64,000 bases of DNA from Magnetospirillum sp. SS-4 (GCF_902729425.1 NZ_CACVCH010000070.1:186001-250000), one strand, 5' to 3'. Counted from the first letter of the stretch, positions 42,951 to 53,091 are shown. Made by a program: numbers and translations. The notes: generated by a model from the sequence alone, not told the origin.

Positions 42951-44753
42951 TCAATCCTTCTCGGCCGCCGGGTCCAGGCCGTCCGGATAGGGCCAAGACC
43001 TCACCGGCCGCCAGCCGCCCTCCTCCCGCGCCAGCAGGTGGGCGGCGCGCTCGTCCAGGGCGAGGCCAAGCTCGGCCGCCGTCGCCGGCTGAAGCGTGCG
43101 GACCCACAGGTAATCGGGCCGCGTGGCGACGATGTTGGCGGCGAAGCCGGTGGGATGGAAGGCACTGACGCTTCCCGTCACCTGACGCCCGAACCCCAGG
43201 TGGTAATCGGTGAAATGGGCGTAGAAGCCGGTGCCCCGCGCGTCGATCAGCATCACCCGGGCATGGGGGCCGATCAGGGCGGCCATGTCGCGGACGGCCT
43301 CGCGCGCGTGCTGCTTGGCCGGCTGACGGTCGAAACGGAGGAAGCGCGCCCCGGCGAAGGGGCCGGCCACCACGGCGACGGCCCCCAGGACCAGCAGGGC
43401 GCGCGACAGCGCCGCCCCCGCCCGCGCCCGCCTGGCCGCCATGCCGGCCAGGACGGCCAGGGCCAGCATTTCCAGCACGCCGAGATGGGTGTTGTAGCGC
43501 CAGTACGACGCCGCGTTGGCGCTTTCGTAGCCGCCCAGGATGGCCAGGTAGACGAACAGGAGAAAGGCGTTGTAGCCGAGGAACATCAGGGCGAACAGCG
43601 GCGCCAGCCGCTGGTCCGGACCGCTCAGCCGCCCTGCCGCCGCCAGCCCCGCCACCAGCAGGCCGAAACCGAAATAGCCGCCCTTGGAGGTGGAGACATG
43701 CCACATGCTGGCCAGGGTCTGGGGCAGCAGGTCCCATTGCCAGTCGGCGACGGCGCGAATCGCCATCTCGCCGCCGGCCTCCGACAGATGCAGCCGCCAC
43801 GCCAGCACCATCGCCGCCGCCGGAACCAGCGCCAGCGCCAGCCTCAGCCCCGGCCGCCCCAGATCGCCGCCGCGCCGCCAGACATCGGCCCCCAGTGCCA
43901 GGACCAGCAGGCCCATCAGGGCGAAATTGCCCTGCTTGATCATGGGCAGCAGGGCGAACACCGCCGCGAACTGGATCAGCCGCCCCGGCCCCCGCCCCCC
44001 GTCCACCAGACGCAGGCCGAGTACGGCCGCCGCCGCGACCGCCACGGCGGTGGCGTTGTCGGCATAGGCGGACAGGACCAGCTTGGGCACGAAGGTGGTG
44101 CCCAGCACGGTGACGCCCAGCACGCCCCAGGCCGCCGCCGTCCATCCGGCCCGATGGTCGGTGCGCATCATCCGCACCATCAGGCGGGCCGCCACCGCCA
44201 GCAGCAGCAGGTTGAACCACGGCGCCACCGAATCGACGAAGCCCCCGGCCAGCCGGCCGGTCAGGTAGAGCACCACCGTGGTCCCCGGCGGATAGCCGGG
44301 AAAGACGCTGTCGCTGGCGGGGTTGCCGGGACCGGGAAAGACGTCGAACAGGGCCAGATAGCGGGCGTTGGGCAGCCACTGGGAGAATTCGTCCCATTGC
44401 GACGGCTGCATGGAGGCGGAGGCCAGCAGGATCGGAACCATCCAGGCCAGCACCTTGAGCAAGCCGCCCTCCAGCGGCGCCTCGACCCGGCGCCACAGGA
44501 CCAGCGCCGAGATCGCGGCCAGCGCCAGACAGGCCAGGGCGACCTGGGTCAGCGGCAGGTTCAGCGCGCCGCCGGCCACGGTGAACAGCCCCGCCACCAC
44601 CGCCCAGCCCACCAGCAGGTCGGCCTCGGGCAGGCGATCGCGGCCGCCCAGGGCGGCGCCGATGACGGTAAAGCCCAGCGCCACCGCCAGCAGGCAGAGC
44701 AGGGCCAGCGCCTGGGTGGCGCCCGGCAGGTAGGTCAGCACGGTCTCGGTCAT
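42951..44753 (-). CDS. Polytopic membrane protein, GT-C glycosyltransferase-like
   Basis: A 600-residue protein with about 12-13 membrane spans and a C-terminal soluble region of about 120 residues. After the third or fourth span comes QWDEFSQWLPNARYL, an acidic first large loop like the DE motif of ArnT/PMT-type (GT-C fold) sugar transferases that use polyprenyl-phosphate sugars. This fits the adjacent GT2 gene. The acceptor is not evident; lipid A, O-antigen or protein are options. ATG 44753 overlaps the pepA stop (ATGA). The family assignment is tentative. Confidence 0.75.
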   Translation of the reverse strand: MTETVLTYLPGATQALALLCLLAVALGFTVIGAALGGRDRLPEADLLVGWAVVAGLFTVAGGALNLPLTQVALACLALAAISALVLWRRVEAPLEGGLLKVLAWMVPILLASASMQPSQWDEFSQWLPNARYLALFDVFPGPGNPASDSVFPGYPPGTTVVLYLTGRLAGGFVDSVAPWFNLLLLAVAARLMVRMMRTDHRAGWTAAAWGVLGVTVLGTTFVPKLVLSAYADNATAVAVAAAAVLGLRLVDGGRGPGRLIQFAAVFALLPMIKQGNFALMGLLVLALGADVWRRGGDLGRPGLRLALALVPAAAMVLAWRLHLSEAGGEMAIRAVADWQWDLLPQTLASMWHVSTSKGGYFGFGLLVAGLAAAGRLSGPDQRLAPLFALMFLGYNAFLLFVYLAILGGYESANAASYWRYNTHLGVLEMLALAVLAGMAARRARAGAALSRALLVLGAVAVVAGPFAGARFLRFDRQPAKQHAREAVRDMAALIGPHARVMLIDARGTGFYAHFTDYHLGFGRQVTGSVSAFHPTGFAANIVATRPDYLWVRTLQPATAAELGLALDERAAHLLAREEGGWRPVRSWPYPDGLDPAAEKD

Positions 44754-46219
44754 TGTTTCCTCACCAGGGCGTCGAACAGGCGGACGCCGAAGCCGCTGGC
44801 CGCCTCGGGCGCCAGCGGATCGTCCTCGTCGGCCCATTCCTTGCCGGCCATGTCGATATGCGCCCATGGCAGGCCCTTGGGCACGAAGCGCGACAGGAAG
44901 CGGGCGGCATCGTCGTTGTCGGGGACCTCGCCCCAGGCGCAGTTCCTCAGGTCGGCGATGTCGGATTTGACGTCGTCGTCGCAAGATCGGGTCAGCGGCA
45001 GCCGCCACAGCGGCTCGGCCTCCGCCCTGGCCGCCCGCAGCAGCCGCTTCGCCAGCCCGTCGTCATTGGCGTAGAGCCCGGCATAGGCGTCGCCCAGCAC
45101 CAGCTCCACCGTTCCGGTCAGGGTGGCGATGTCGACCATGGCCCTGGGGTCCAGGGTCGCCGCCGCCCAGGCAAGGGCGTCGGCCAGCACCAGCCGCCCC
45201 TCGGCGTCGGTGTCGATCACCTCGACCGACAGGCCGGAAAACGAGCGGACCACGTCGCCCGGCCGCTGCGCCCGGCCCGACGGCATGTTCTCGGCCAGGG
45301 CCAGCACGCCGCAGACGTGGGCGGGCGCCTTGCGGCCGGCCAGGGCGCGAATCGCCCCCATCACCGCCGCCGCACCGGCCATGTCGCCCTTCATGGCGTC
45401 CATGTCGTCGTCACCGAACTTGATGGTGATGCCGCCGGAATCGAAGGTGATGCCCTTGCCCACCAGCACCAGCGGCCGTCCCCCCGCGCCCCGCCAGCGC
45501 AGCAGCACCAGACGCGGCGGCCGGTCGCTGCCCATGCCCACCGCCGCCAGCAGGTTCAAACCCGCCTCGCGGAGGGCGGTCTCGTCCAGCACGGCGACCT
45601 CGACCCCCAGGGGCTCCAGCAGGCGGGCGCGCCGGACGAATTCCTCCGGCCCCAGGATGTTGCCGGGCTCGGCGGTCAGGTCGCGGGCCAGGAACACCCC
45701 CTGGGCCACCTGATCGGCCTCGGCGAAACGGCGGGCGGCGGCGGCGGGGTCGGTGGTGGTGATCGCCACCGCCTCCAGCACCGGCGGGACGTCGTCCTCG
45801 TCGTCGGGATCGAGCCTGGTGCGGTATTGACGCGGCGGCCGATAGGATTTCAGCCGCAGGCCATAGGCCAGTTCCGCCGCCTGTTCCGGCTCCAGGTCGA
45901 GGGCGACGGTGGCGGCGGCGGCGCGGCTGTCGTCCAGTTCGTCCAGAATGGCGCCGCCGATGCGCCGCAGCCGGGCGGCCTTCAGCTTGCCCGGCCGCCC
46001 CAGCCCGGCGACGATCAGGCAATCCAGCGGCGGGGCGGGGGCGCGCAGCAATTCGGTCTCCTCGGACTCGCCGTCGAAGCCCAGCCGCTTCAGCACCTTC
46101 AGCAGCCGGCCGTCGCCGTCGACGCGGCCAAAGGATGCGGTCGGCCGCCGCCCCCGCCAGAGTCCGACCACGACGGCGCCGGACAGGTTGGCGGAGGGGG
46201 GCTGGAAGGAGATTCGCAA
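44750..46219 (-). CDS. Leucyl aminopeptidase family M17, second copy
   Basis: A 489-residue M17 aminopeptidase, the downstream member of a tandem pair. Metal and catalytic residues are intact: VGKGITFDSGGITIK (Lys, Asp, Lys), the KGDMAGAAAV aspartate, and DTDAEGRLVLADA (Asp, Glu, Arg). The loop after the first motif (FGDDDMDAM) is unlike the usual PGAGM and may alter specificity. The start is TTG 46219, 3 bases after the upstream stop, with no clear ribosome site, suggesting re-initiation. Its N-terminal domain is strongly diverged from its neighbour. Confidence 0.9.
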   Translation of the reverse strand: MRISFQPPSANLSGAVVVGLWRGRRPTASFGRVDGDGRLLKVLKRLGFDGESEETELLRAPAPPLDCLIVAGLGRPGKLKAARLRRIGGAILDELDDSRAAAATVALDLEPEQAAELAYGLRLKSYRPPRQYRTRLDPDDEDDVPPVLEAVAITTTDPAAAARRFAEADQVAQGVFLARDLTAEPGNILGPEEFVRRARLLEPLGVEVAVLDETALREAGLNLLAAVGMGSDRPPRLVLLRWRGAGGRPLVLVGKGITFDSGGITIKFGDDDMDAMKGDMAGAAAVMGAIRALAGRKAPAHVCGVLALAENMPSGRAQRPGDVVRSFSGLSVEVIDTDAEGRLVLADALAWAAATLDPRAMVDIATLTGTVELVLGDAYAGLYANDDGLAKRLLRAARAEAEPLWRLPLTRSCDDDVKSDIADLRNCAWGEVPDNDDAARFLSRFVPKGLPWAHIDMAGKEWADEDDPLAPEAASGFGVRLFDALVRKQ

Positions 46220-46222
46220 CGG

Positions 46223-47728
46223 CTATTGTCCGGCCTTGTCCTCGCAGTAATCGGCCACCAGCCGGTCCAGCAGGCGGACGCCGAAGGCGGTGGCGCCCTT
46301 GGGGCAGGTGGCGGTGTCCTTGGACGACCAGGCCATGCCGGCGATGTCCAGATGCGCCCAGGCGACGTCGTTGGTGAAGCGCTTGAGGAACTGGGCGGCG
46401 GTGATGGAGCCGCCTTCCCGGCCGCCGACATTCTTCATGTCGGCGATGTCGGATTTGATCTGCTTGTCGTAGGCCTCGCCCATGGGCAGGCGCCACAACT
46501 GCTCGCCCACCGCCTTGCCGGCGGCGTCCAGCCGCTTGGCCAGGGTGTCGTCGCTGGCGAACAGGCCGGCGTATTCGTGACCCAGGCTGATGACGATGGC
46601 CCCGGTCAGGGTGGCGAGATCCACCATGAACCTGGGCTTGAAGCGGTCCTGGGTGTACCACAGCGCGTCGGCCAGGACGAGGCGGCCCTCGGCGTCGGTG
46701 TTGATGACCTCGATGGTCTGGCCCGACATGGAGGTGACCACGTCGCCCGGCCGCTGGGCGGTGCCCGACGGCATGTTCTCGACCAGCCCGACCACGCCGA
46801 CGGCGTTCACCTTGGCCTTGCGGCCGGCGATGGCGGCCATGGCGCCGATCACCGCGCCGGCCCCGGCCATGTCCCACTTCATCTCCTCCATGCCGGCACC
46901 CGGCTTGATGGAGATGCCGCCGGAATCGAAGGTGACGCCCTTGCCGACGAAGGCGACCGGGGCGCAATCCTTGTCGGCCGAGCCGTTCCAGCGCATCACC
47001 ACCAGCCTGGATTCCCGCTCCGAGCCCTGGCCGACACCCAGCAGCGAGCCCATGCCGAGCTTCCTCATCTGCTTTTCGCCCAGCACCTCGACCTCGACGC
47101 CGAGATCCTTCAGCCCCTCGGCCACCTCGGCCAGGCTTTCGGGGTGGATGACGTTGGCCGGCTCGCTGACCACGTCGCGGGTCAGGACGACGCCGTCGGC
47201 CACCTTGTCCAGCACGGCGAAGAAGGTCTTGGCCCCGGCGGCGTCGGCGGTGGCGACGGTCAGCCGCTTCAGCGAGGGCTTGTCCTCCTTCTTCCGCTTG
47301 GTCATGTACTTGTCGAAGCGATACGACCGCAGACGGGCGCCGAAACCGGCCTGGGCGGCGAACTCGGTCTCCGGCAGCGGCGCGCCTTCCACCGGATCGA
47401 CCGCCAGCACCGCGCCGGTCTCGCCCGAGGTCAGGAGTTGGGCCACGGCGGCGCCGCCGAACGCCTGGGCGGCCAGGGCGTCCATATCCTTGGCCTTGCC
47501 CAGGCCGATCAGCACCACGCGGGAGACGTCCAGGCCGGCGGGAGCGAGGATGGTCAGGGATTGCCCCTTCTTGCCCTCGAACCGGCTGGCGGCGACGGCG
47601 CGCGACAGGCCGCCCCCGGCGGCCTCGTCCAGCGCCCGCGCCGTGGCGCCCAGCGCCTTGCCTTCGAGCACGCCGGCGACGATGGCGCCCTCGGTGGGAA
47701 GCGACGGCTTGGAAAATGCGATCTTCAT
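46223..47728 (-). CDS. pepA: Leucyl aminopeptidase PepA (M17)
   Basis: A 501-residue hexameric two-metal aminopeptidase that releases N-terminal residues from peptides; in E. coli PepA also binds DNA in Xer recombination and carAB control. The motifs VGKGVTFDSGGISIKPGAGM, WDMAGAGAV and NTDAEGRLVLADAL are all present. Length matches E. coli (503). ATG 47728 has GAGGAATT upstream. It heads an operon pepA - second M17 - GT-C - GT2 - holC with tight junctions. Confidence 0.96.
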   Translation of the reverse strand: MKIAFSKPSLPTEGAIVAGVLEGKALGATARALDEAAGGGLSRAVAASRFEGKKGQSLTILAPAGLDVSRVVLIGLGKAKDMDALAAQAFGGAAVAQLLTSGETGAVLAVDPVEGAPLPETEFAAQAGFGARLRSYRFDKYMTKRKKEDKPSLKRLTVATADAAGAKTFFAVLDKVADGVVLTRDVVSEPANVIHPESLAEVAEGLKDLGVEVEVLGEKQMRKLGMGSLLGVGQGSERESRLVVMRWNGSADKDCAPVAFVGKGVTFDSGGISIKPGAGMEEMKWDMAGAGAVIGAMAAIAGRKAKVNAVGVVGLVENMPSGTAQRPGDVVTSMSGQTIEVINTDAEGRLVLADALWYTQDRFKPRFMVDLATLTGAIVISLGHEYAGLFASDDTLAKRLDAAGKAVGEQLWRLPMGEAYDKQIKSDIADMKNVGGREGGSITAAQFLKRFTNDVAWAHLDIAGMAWSSKDTATCPKGATAFGVRLLDRLVADYCEDKAGQ

Positions 47729-48011
47729 GGAATTCCTCGCGGGCAGGACGGGAAACGAACGGATGCCCTCAATCTAACGATCCTGGCGCGGAAGGGAAGA
47801 GAGCAACGCGCCCGGTCGCCGGCGACATGCCGTCAGCGCGAGGTTGAATGTCCCATCGATCGGCAGTAGGGTTATCGGGAAACGGGTTGCAACGGGATGT
47901 ATTCCGTTCGTCGCGTCGATATCCTGGGACCAAAGAGCCCGCCGGGGCACGATGTTCCGCCCGAAAGCCGTCTTGAACACATCATCCTTGGCGTAATCAT
48001 CAGGAGGAAAC

Positions 48012-48356
48012 ATGTCTCAGCAGACTTCCCTCTCTCTCGCGGAGGAGCAGGCGTTTCAGTTGTCCCAGGCCGCCATCATGCTTGACCAGACCCGCGGCGA
48101 CCGCGACAGCAACATCGGCCCCTTCGCCGCCGCCCTGAAGACCAATCTGGACACCTGGGTGGCCCTGTGCACCATCATCTCGCACGAGGACTGCACCTTG
48201 TCCGAGGACGTGAAGCGCAATCTCCGCCGTCTCGCCCAGTTCGTCGCCGACAAGACCCTGGCCGGGCTGGACGCCGTCACCAACGAGACCATCGATTCCT
48301 TCATCAACATCAACCTTCAGATTTCCGAAGGCCTGCTCGAAGGCGGCCGGAGCTGA
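48012..48356 (+). CDS. flaF: FlaF-like flagellar regulator
   Basis: A 114-residue small helical protein matching the FlaF pattern: an EEQAFQLSQAAIMLDQTRGD start, AALKTNLDTWVAL in the middle, LRRLAQFVADKTLAGLD and a SFININLQISEGL end. FlaF and FlbT adjust flagellin secretion and translation in alphaproteobacteria. AGGAGGAAAC precedes ATG 48012, an excellent ribosome site. Flagellin and FlbT genes are not in the window. The 283-base divergent gap to pepA (47729-48011) must hold its promoter, but I see no convincing consensus. Confidence 0.8.
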   Translation: MSQQTSLSLAEEQAFQLSQAAIMLDQTRGDRDSNIGPFAAALKTNLDTWVALCTIISHEDCTLSEDVKRNLRRLAQFVADKTLAGLDAVTNETIDSFININLQISEGLLEGGRS

Positions 48357-48477
48357 CCGCCCCGCGCGGGAGGCGGCTTTTCCCGAGGCTCCCGTTTACC
48401 GCCACTTAAGGCGGGCCGGTTCATCATCCCCGCCGGAGATGAACGGAGGGACGCCCCCTCCCCGGGAGAGTGAGCAG

Positions 48478-49875
48478 ATGCTGCGGGAACAGGTGAGGCC
48501 GGTCAACGCCGTGGACGCGGCCATCGCCGAGGCGTTGAGGCAAAGGGAGCGGGAACCGCTGACCCCCGTCAGGGAGTCCATCGATTCCGCCACCCTGGAA
48601 ACCCTCGGGAAGCTGCTGGATGACCCGGACGAAATCGAACCGTGGGAACGTCTGGCGCGGGCACTGGACAGCGCCGGCCTCGACGCCGCCGCGCTCACCG
48701 CCTATGAACGGCTGGCCGGACTGGCGCGGGGGCTGGACATCACCGACTGGCGGCGGCGCGCGCCCTATTACACCCGCATGGCCGAAATCGAACGCCGCCG
48801 GAACATGGTCTGGGCCGCCGCCACCCACGACAGGGTGGTCAACCGCCTGATGGGGCGCGACAACGCCGGCGGCGGCGGCATGCTGGAACTGGAGGAGGGC
48901 GACCTCTACGTCGTCACCGCCCACCTCGACCCGGCCGAATTCTCCCGGCTGACCACGGCGCTGCCCGACCATCCCCTGCGCCACGACCCGCTGCGCGACC
49001 CCACCTTCACCAAGCAGAATTCCCTGGCCCCGCCGCCCTCGGGCGACGCCGCCTCGGACGATTGCTCGTTCCTGGTGCTGGACGGCGACGGCCGGCCGGT
49101 GGTCCTGGTCGAGGCCGACGCCATGGGAGACCGTCACCTCGGCTGCCGCGAGACCGCCATCCTGTTCACCCGCCTGGCCAACGACCATCCCCGGATCGAG
49201 GCCGCCGCCGACCTGGCGGTGCGTCAGGTCCGCATCGCCCTCGAATGGTCGGGCTGCAACTACCTGATGGTCGAGCGGGGGCAGAACGAGCCGCTTCCGT
49301 CCCTGTTGCGGGCGTGGATCGCCCAGGTCGACCCCAATCCCATCCGGATGACCTCGGCCTGGGTCGACCTGTCGGAAAGCGAGGAGGCCATCGAGCGGAA
49401 CTACCGCGAGGCCCATCGCCAGAGCCTGCGCTGGGGCCGCAGGAACATCCGGATCGAACGCACCGACCACCCCACCCCCCGCCTCGTCGCCGACTACGTC
49501 CACATCCACCGCGCCGGCCATCGCACGCCGGCGGTGACCGCCCCCACGCTGGAAAAATACCTGCTGGCGGGACGCATGACCCTCTATATCGGCTATTTCG
49601 AGGACCGGCCGGTGGTCGCCTTGCTGTCATCGCGCCACGGCGACACCACCTATTACTGGGCCAGCGCCAAGCTGCCGGTGGGCAACAAGCCCATCGGTCA
49701 CGTCGTGCTGCACCAGGCCATCATGGACGCCAGGGCCGAGGGCAAGCGGCGGTTCTATTTCGGCCTGCTGGACACCCACGGCAATTACAGCGAGAAGACC
49801 CGGAGCATCGCGCTTTACAAACGCGGCTTCGCCAACCGCACCGAGGACATCATCCATTACGGGCTGAGGCTGTGA
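48478..49875 (+). CDS. FemAB/GNAT-like acyl- or aminoacyltransferase
   Basis: A 465-residue protein. Residues 1-120 are helical (TPR-like: WERLARALDSAGLDAAALTAYERLAGL). The middle (about 165-300) is an alpha/beta region. The C-terminal 170 residues resemble FemAB/BioF2-like GNAT folds: NYREAHRQSLRWGRRNI, a TLYIGYFEDRPVVALLSSRHGDTTYYWASA strand pair and a LHQAIMDARAEGKRRFYFGLLD helix-strand. The acyl donor and acceptor are unknown. ATG 48478 follows GGGAGAG; ATG 48439 is in frame but poorly spaced. It lies 121 bases after flaF on the same strand, so a role in flagellar or surface modification is possible. Its stop abuts the convergent ubiG stop. Confidence 0.75.
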   Translation: MLREQVRPVNAVDAAIAEALRQREREPLTPVRESIDSATLETLGKLLDDPDEIEPWERLARALDSAGLDAAALTAYERLAGLARGLDITDWRRRAPYYTRMAEIERRRNMVWAAATHDRVVNRLMGRDNAGGGGMLELEEGDLYVVTAHLDPAEFSRLTTALPDHPLRHDPLRDPTFTKQNSLAPPPSGDAASDDCSFLVLDGDGRPVVLVEADAMGDRHLGCRETAILFTRLANDHPRIEAAADLAVRQVRIALEWSGCNYLMVERGQNEPLPSLLRAWIAQVDPNPIRMTSAWVDLSESEEAIERNYREAHRQSLRWGRRNIRIERTDHPTPRLVADYVHIHRAGHRTPAVTAPTLEKYLLAGRMTLYIGYFEDRPVVALLSSRHGDTTYYWASAKLPVGNKPIGHVVLHQAIMDARAEGKRRFYFGLLDTHGNYSEKTRSIALYKRGFANRTEDIIHYGLRL

Positions 49876-50634
49876 TCAACCCCGCCGTTTCGTGCCCACC
49901 AGCATGTAGTTGACGTCAAGGGATTCGGTCTCGCGCCACGAATCGGTCAGCGGCGAATAGGCCATGCCGGCCATGCGATCCACCTCGATTCCCTGCGGCC
50001 GCAGCATGGCGGCGAATTCCGACGGACGGACGAACTTGTTCCAGTCGTGGGTTCCCCGGGGCAGCCAGCCCAGCACGTATTCGGCGCCGACCACAGCCAG
50101 GGCCCAGGCCTTCACGGTGCGGTTGAGGGTGGCGCCCACCAGCGCTCCGCCGGGCTTCAGCCGGGCGCAGGCGTGCGCCAGGAAGGCGGCGATGTCGGGA
50201 ACATGCTCAACCACCTCCATGCACAGCACCACGTCGAACATCTCGCCCCGGTCCAGGCGCTCGGGGGTGGCGACCCGGTACTGGACCGGGACGCCCGATT
50301 GTTCGGCGTGCAGGCGGGCGACGGCGACGTTCCGGTCGCCGGCGTCGATGCCGGTGACGGCGAACCCCATGCGGGCCAGCGGCTCGGACAGCAGGCCGCC
50401 GCCGCAGCCGACGTCAAGCAGGCTCAGCCCCTCGAACGGGCGGATGGCAGCCTCGTCGCGGCTAAAATGGGCGACAAAGTGGCGGCGCATGAAGTCCAGC
50501 CGGATCGGGTTGAACCGATGCAGCGGCTTGAACTTGCCATCGGGGTCCCACCACGCCTCCGCCATGGCGGTGAAACGGGCGACTTCCTCCGGGGAGGCGG
50601 TCCCTCCGGAATGCGGGGACGCTTGCAGGTCCAT
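49876..50634 (-). CDS. ubiG: Ubiquinone biosynthesis O-methyltransferase
   Basis: A 252-residue SAM-dependent methyltransferase doing both O-methylations of ubiquinone synthesis, including the last step after Coq7 hydroxylation. SAM-binding motif [17 protein letters not shown] is near residue 65; other UbiG blocks are [32 protein letters not shown] and [14 protein letters not shown] 50634 has GGAGAGGAATTC directly upstream. Divergent from lysC. coq7, encoding the preceding hydroxylation, is also in this window at 61478. Confidence 0.96.
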   Translation of the reverse strand: MDLQASPHSGGTASPEEVARFTAMAEAWWDPDGKFKPLHRFNPIRLDFMRRHFVAHFSRDEAAIRPFEGLSLLDVGCGGGLLSEPLARMGFAVTGIDAGDRNVAVARLHAEQSGVPVQYRVATPERLDRGEMFDVVLCMEVVEHVPDIAAFLAHACARLKPGGALVGATLNRTVKAWALAVVGAEYVLGWLPRGTHDWNKFVRPSEFAAMLRPQGIEVDRMAGMAYSPLTDSWRETESLDVNYMLVGTKRRG

Positions 50635-50803
50635 GAATTCCTCTCCATATAGGCGCTTCGCGACGGGTGCCGCGCTTGCGTCCGCATTGGCGACAGAGTA
50701 TGAATACGCGCCCTTCCGGCAGCAACCGGGCATACAATAGAATTCCAGAACCGACCGCAAGCGTTCACCGCAATCGGACGCCAGGGTCCAAAAGGGTTTC
50801 CAC

Positions 50804-52024
50804 ATGGCTCGCATCGTCATGAAGTTCGGCGGCACCTCGGTCGCCGATATCGAGCGGATCAAGAACGTCGCCAACCGCGTCAAGCGCGAGGTCGACAGCG
50901 GCAACGAGGTCGCGGTGGTGGTGTCGGCCATGTCGGGCGCCACCAATCAACTGGTCGCGTGGTGCAACCAGGTGGCGCCGCTGCACGACGCCCGCGAATA
51001 CGACGCCGTCGTCGCCACCGGCGAACAGGTCACCATCGGCCTGCTGGCCATCGCGTTGCAGGAACTGGGGCAGGCCGCCCGGTCGTGGTGCGGCTGGCAA
51101 TTGCCCATCCATACCGACGGCGTCCACGGCAAGGCGCGCATTCTCTCCATTGAGACCGAGGAGATGATCGGATGCATGTCCCGGGGCGAGGTGGCGGTGG
51201 TCGCCGGCTTCCAGGGACTGGGTCCGGACCGGCGCATCTCCACCCTGGGCCGCGGCGGCTCGGACACCTCGGCGGTGGCGCTGGCGGCGGCCTTGAAAGC
51301 CGATCGCTGCGACATCTACACTGACGTCGACGGGGTCTACACCACCGACCCCCGGATCGTGGCCAAGGCGAGGAAGCTCGACAAGATCACCTACGAGGAA
51401 ATGCTGGAACTGGCCTCGGTCGGCGCCAAGGTGCTTCAGACCCGCTCGGTCGAGATGGCCATGAAGCACCGGGTTCGCGTCCAGGTCCTGTCCAGCTTCG
51501 AGGACAAGCCCGGTACTCTCGTTTGCGATGAGGATGAGATCGTGGAAAAGGAATTGCTGAGCGGCATCGCCTACAGCCGTGACGAGGCGAAGATCACCCT
51601 GGTTCGCGTCGCCGACCGCCCCGGCGTCGCCGCCGCCATCTTCGGCCCGCTGGCCGAGGCGGCGGTCAACGTGGACATGATCGTCCAGAACGTTTCCGAG
51701 GACGGCAAGTCCACCGACCTCACCTTCACGGTCGGCAACGCCGACCTGGAGCGCGCCCGCAAGGTGCTGGAGGACAACAAGGGCACCCTGGGCTACGAAA
51801 AGCTGCTGTCCGATCCCAACGTGGTCAAGGTGTCGGTGATCGGCGTCGGCATGCGCTCGCATGCCGGCATCGCCCAGAAGATGTTCCAGACCCTGGCGTC
51901 GGAAGGCATCAACATCCAGGTCATCTCCACCTCCGAGATCAAGATCAGCGTCCTGATCGACGAGAAGTACACCGAACTGGCGCTCAGGGCGCTGCACACC
52001 GCCTACGGTCTCGATGCCGCCTGA
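50804..52024 (+). CDS. lysC: Aspartate kinase
   Basis: A 406-residue aspartokinase, first enzyme for lysine, threonine, methionine and diaminopimelate. The kinase domain starts with [19 protein letters not shown] and contains [15 protein letters not shown]. Two C-terminal ACT domains (about residues 265-400, [17 protein letters not shown] and [19 protein letters not shown]) mediate feedback inhibition. ATG 50804 follows AAAGGG. It is followed on the same strand by an FMN oxygenase and ptsP; lysC next to ptsP is a recurrent alphaproteobacterial order. Confidence 0.97.
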   Translation: MARIVMKFGGTSVADIERIKNVANRVKREVDSGNEVAVVVSAMSGATNQLVAWCNQVAPLHDAREYDAVVATGEQVTIGLLAIALQELGQAARSWCGWQLPIHTDGVHGKARILSIETEEMIGCMSRGEVAVVAGFQGLGPDRRISTLGRGGSDTSAVALAAALKADRCDIYTDVDGVYTTDPRIVAKARKLDKITYEEMLELASVGAKVLQTRSVEMAMKHRVRVQVLSSFEDKPGTLVCDEDEIVEKELLSGIAYSRDEAKITLVRVADRPGVAAAIFGPLAEAAVNVDMIVQNVSEDGKSTDLTFTVGNADLERARKVLEDNKGTLGYEKLLSDPNVVKVSVIGVGMRSHAGIAQKMFQTLASEGINIQVISTSEIKISVLIDEKYTELALRALHTAYGLDAA

Positions 52025-52050
52025 CCAGAGGCGTCGGGTCAGGGGATCGC

Positions 52051-53091
52051 ATGGATAAGGCCAGGGCGCGGCTTGAACGACTGTGGCATCGCGGGCGCGA
52101 GTTCCTCGGCGCCGAATACGCCGTCATGGGCGGAGCCATGTCCTGGATTTCCGAGCGCCATCTGGTCGCCGCCATCTCCAACGGCGGCGGGTTCGGGGTT
52201 CTGGCCTGCGGTTCCATGCCCCCCGGCCTGCTGGCCGAGGAGGTTCGGGCCACCCAGGCGATGACCAGCCAGCCGTTCGGCGTCAACCTGATCACCATGC
52301 ATCCCGATCTCGACACCCTGATCGACGTCTGCGGCGACCTGCGGGTGGGCCATATCGTCCTGGCCGGCGGGCTGCCGTCCGCCGCCGCCATCCGGCGGGC
52401 CAAGGCCACCGGCGCCAAGGTGATCTGCTTCGCGCCGGCCATGGTGCTGGCCAGGAAGCTGCTGCGCTCGGGCGTCGACGCCCTGGTGATCGAGGGCACC
52501 GAGGCCGGCGGCCATATCGGACCGGTGGCGACCAGCGTCCTGGCCCAGGAAATCCTGCCGGTGGTCCGCGAGGTGCCGGTATTCGTCGCCGGCGGCATCG
52601 GCCGGGGCGAGGCGCTGCTGTCGTTCCTGGAGATGGGGGCGTCGGGCTGCCAGTTGGGCACCCGCTTCGTCTGCGCCACCGAATGCATCGCGCATCCCAA
52701 CTTCAAGCAGGCCTTCATCAAGGCCGCCGCCCGCGACGCGGTGCCCAGCGTCCAGGTCGACCCGCAGTTCCAGGTGATTCCGGTGCGCGCCCTGGCCAAC
52801 AACGCCACCCGCCGCTTCACCTTGTTCCAGCTGGACATGGTCGCCCGCGTCAAGGCCGGCGAGATCGACGTCAAGGAAGCCCAGCTCCGCATCGAGCATT
52901 TCTGGGCCGGGGCGCTGAAACGCGCCGTCATCGACGGAGACGTCGAGAATGGATCCCTCATGGCAGGCCAGAGCGTCGGCATGGTGACGCGGGAGCAGCC
53001 CACCACCGAGATTCTCCAGGAACTGGTGGATCAGGCGCTGGCCGCGCTGGACGCCAGGGAAGGATCGGTTCCGGCGCTGGTCCGATGCTGA
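52051..53091 (+). CDS. Nitronate monooxygenase / FabK-like FMN enzyme
   Basis: A 346-residue TIM-barrel flavoprotein of the 2-nitropropane dioxygenase family. Features are the FMN-binding GGAMSWISERHLVAAISNGGGFGVLA at the N-terminus, VIEGTEAGGHIGP in the middle and VFVAGGIGRGEALLSFLEMGASGCQLGTRF. This family covers nitronate monooxygenases and FabK-type enoyl-ACP reductases; the sequence alone does not decide which. ATG 52051 follows AGGGGATCGC. Its last 7 bases overlap the ptsP start. Confidence 0.88.
   Translation: MDKARARLERLWHRGREFLGAEYAVMGGAMSWISERHLVAAISNGGGFGVLACGSMPPGLLAEEVRATQAMTSQPFGVNLITMHPDLDTLIDVCGDLRVGHIVLAGGLPSAAAIRRAKATGAKVICFAPAMVLARKLLRSGVDALVIEGTEAGGHIGPVATSVLAQEILPVVREVPVFVAGGIGRGEALLSFLEMGASGCQLGTRFVCATECIAHPNFKQAFIKAAARDAVPSVQVDPQFQVIPVRALANNATRRFTLFQLDMVARVKAGEIDVKEAQLRIEHFWAGALKRAVIDGDVENGSLMAGQSVGMVTREQPTTEILQELVDQALAALDAREGSVPALVRC

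Noticed and set aside
44753-47869. Plus-strand open frame of 1038 codons over the two pepA genes
   Set aside because: Pure antisense of two M17 peptidases with intact active sites; no recognisable domain.
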